Assembly: GCA_017615375.1 (NCBI GenBank)
Contig: JAGAAH010000033.1
Span: forward strand, 1-5,093
DNA from: Lachnospiraceae bacterium
GTDB lineage: Bacteria; Bacillota; Clostridia; Lachnospirales; Lachnospiraceae
Direction: 5' to 3'
DNA: 5,093 nt
Below, piece by piece: positions 4,955 to 5,093 of the stretch (position 1 is its first letter; each line of letters starts with the position of its first letter). The notes beneath the pieces were generated by a model that was given only the letters and a program-made list of their open reading frames with translations, was not told the DNA's origin and did not search any database. The translations under genes were made by a program, and so were the position numbers.

Positions 4955-5093
4955 ATGAGTAGAGTAAACTTTGGAGCAAAGCCTTTAATGTACCCGCAGC
5001 CGGTACTTATTATCGGAACATATGATGAGAACGGAATTCCTAATGCTATGAATGCTGCATGGGGAATTACGACGGATTTTGAAGAGATTACAA
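4955..5093 (+). CDS. Flavin reductase family (DIM6/NTAB-like) protein, N-terminal part (3' end outside window)
   Basis: The first 46 codons are present, and the window ends one base into the next codon. The N-terminus has the family's opening: [20 protein letters not shown] (6-25) followed by [12 protein letters not shown] (26-37). This corresponds to the first strands of the FMN-binding split-barrel fold, where P-x-P-V-x-I-x-G-T and N-x-M-x-A-A-W-x recur. Members bind FMN and act as NAD(P)H:flavin oxidoreductases or as flavoproteins in stress and redox metabolism; the exact role needs the missing C-terminus. AGGAGG (4941-4946) lies 8 bases before ATG. The gene has its own promoter with two palindromic operators, pointing to inducible expression. 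Confidence 0.85.
   Translation, partial: MSRVNFGAKPLMYPQPVLIIGTYDENGIPNAMNAAWGITTDFEEIT

Overview
The window looks like chromosomal DNA of an anaerobic, low-to-moderate GC Firmicute, most likely a Lachnospiraceae-type clostridium. The signs are strong purine-rich Shine-Dalgarno sequences (AAGGAGG, GGAGG, AGGAGG), dense same-strand gene packing, a small FeoB-associated Cys-rich membrane protein, a cre-like box, and the style of the protein sequences. This is inferred from style and families only; no RNA gene or marker fixes the taxon. All supported genes lie on the + strand. I see no tRNA, rRNA, CRISPR array, insertion sequence or phage gene, and no gene-free stretch over 300 bases.

Layout. 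The C-terminal 60 residues of a HAD-family hydrolase enter from the left (2-184). After a 61-base gap with an AT-rich hairpin comes a tight four-gene run that reads like one operon: an isochorismatase-like cysteine hydrolase (246-761), a stand-alone LUD-domain protein with a C-terminal cysteine cluster (782-1411), a cytosolic C39/papain-like protein with visible Cys and His but Ser where Asn/Asp is expected (1443-2078), and a six-helix voltage-gated potassium channel with a TVGYGD filter (2111-2935). Gaps are 20, 31 and 32 bases. A perfect 13-bp hairpin (2941-2975) follows.

A 60-residue FeoB-associated Cys-rich membrane protein (3016-3198) stands without feoA or feoB in view. The 112-base gap after it holds a near-perfect CcpA-type cre box overlapping promoter-like elements, plus a 9-base direct repeat spaced 32 bases apart. 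It precedes a 499-residue protein with GT-B (MurG/MGDG-synthase-like) glycosyltransferase signatures (3311-4810), which ends at a good intrinsic terminator.

The right edge begins a flavin reductase/DIM6-NTAB family gene (4955 onward, cut by the window). Its promoter region carries two 16-base palindromes, one perfect and one near-perfect, centred 40 bases apart around a consensus TTGACA -35. That is a strong operator pair for an unseen dimeric repressor. Themes across the window are redox and thiol chemistry, ion transport and a possible envelope glycosyltransferase. No single known system ties them together.
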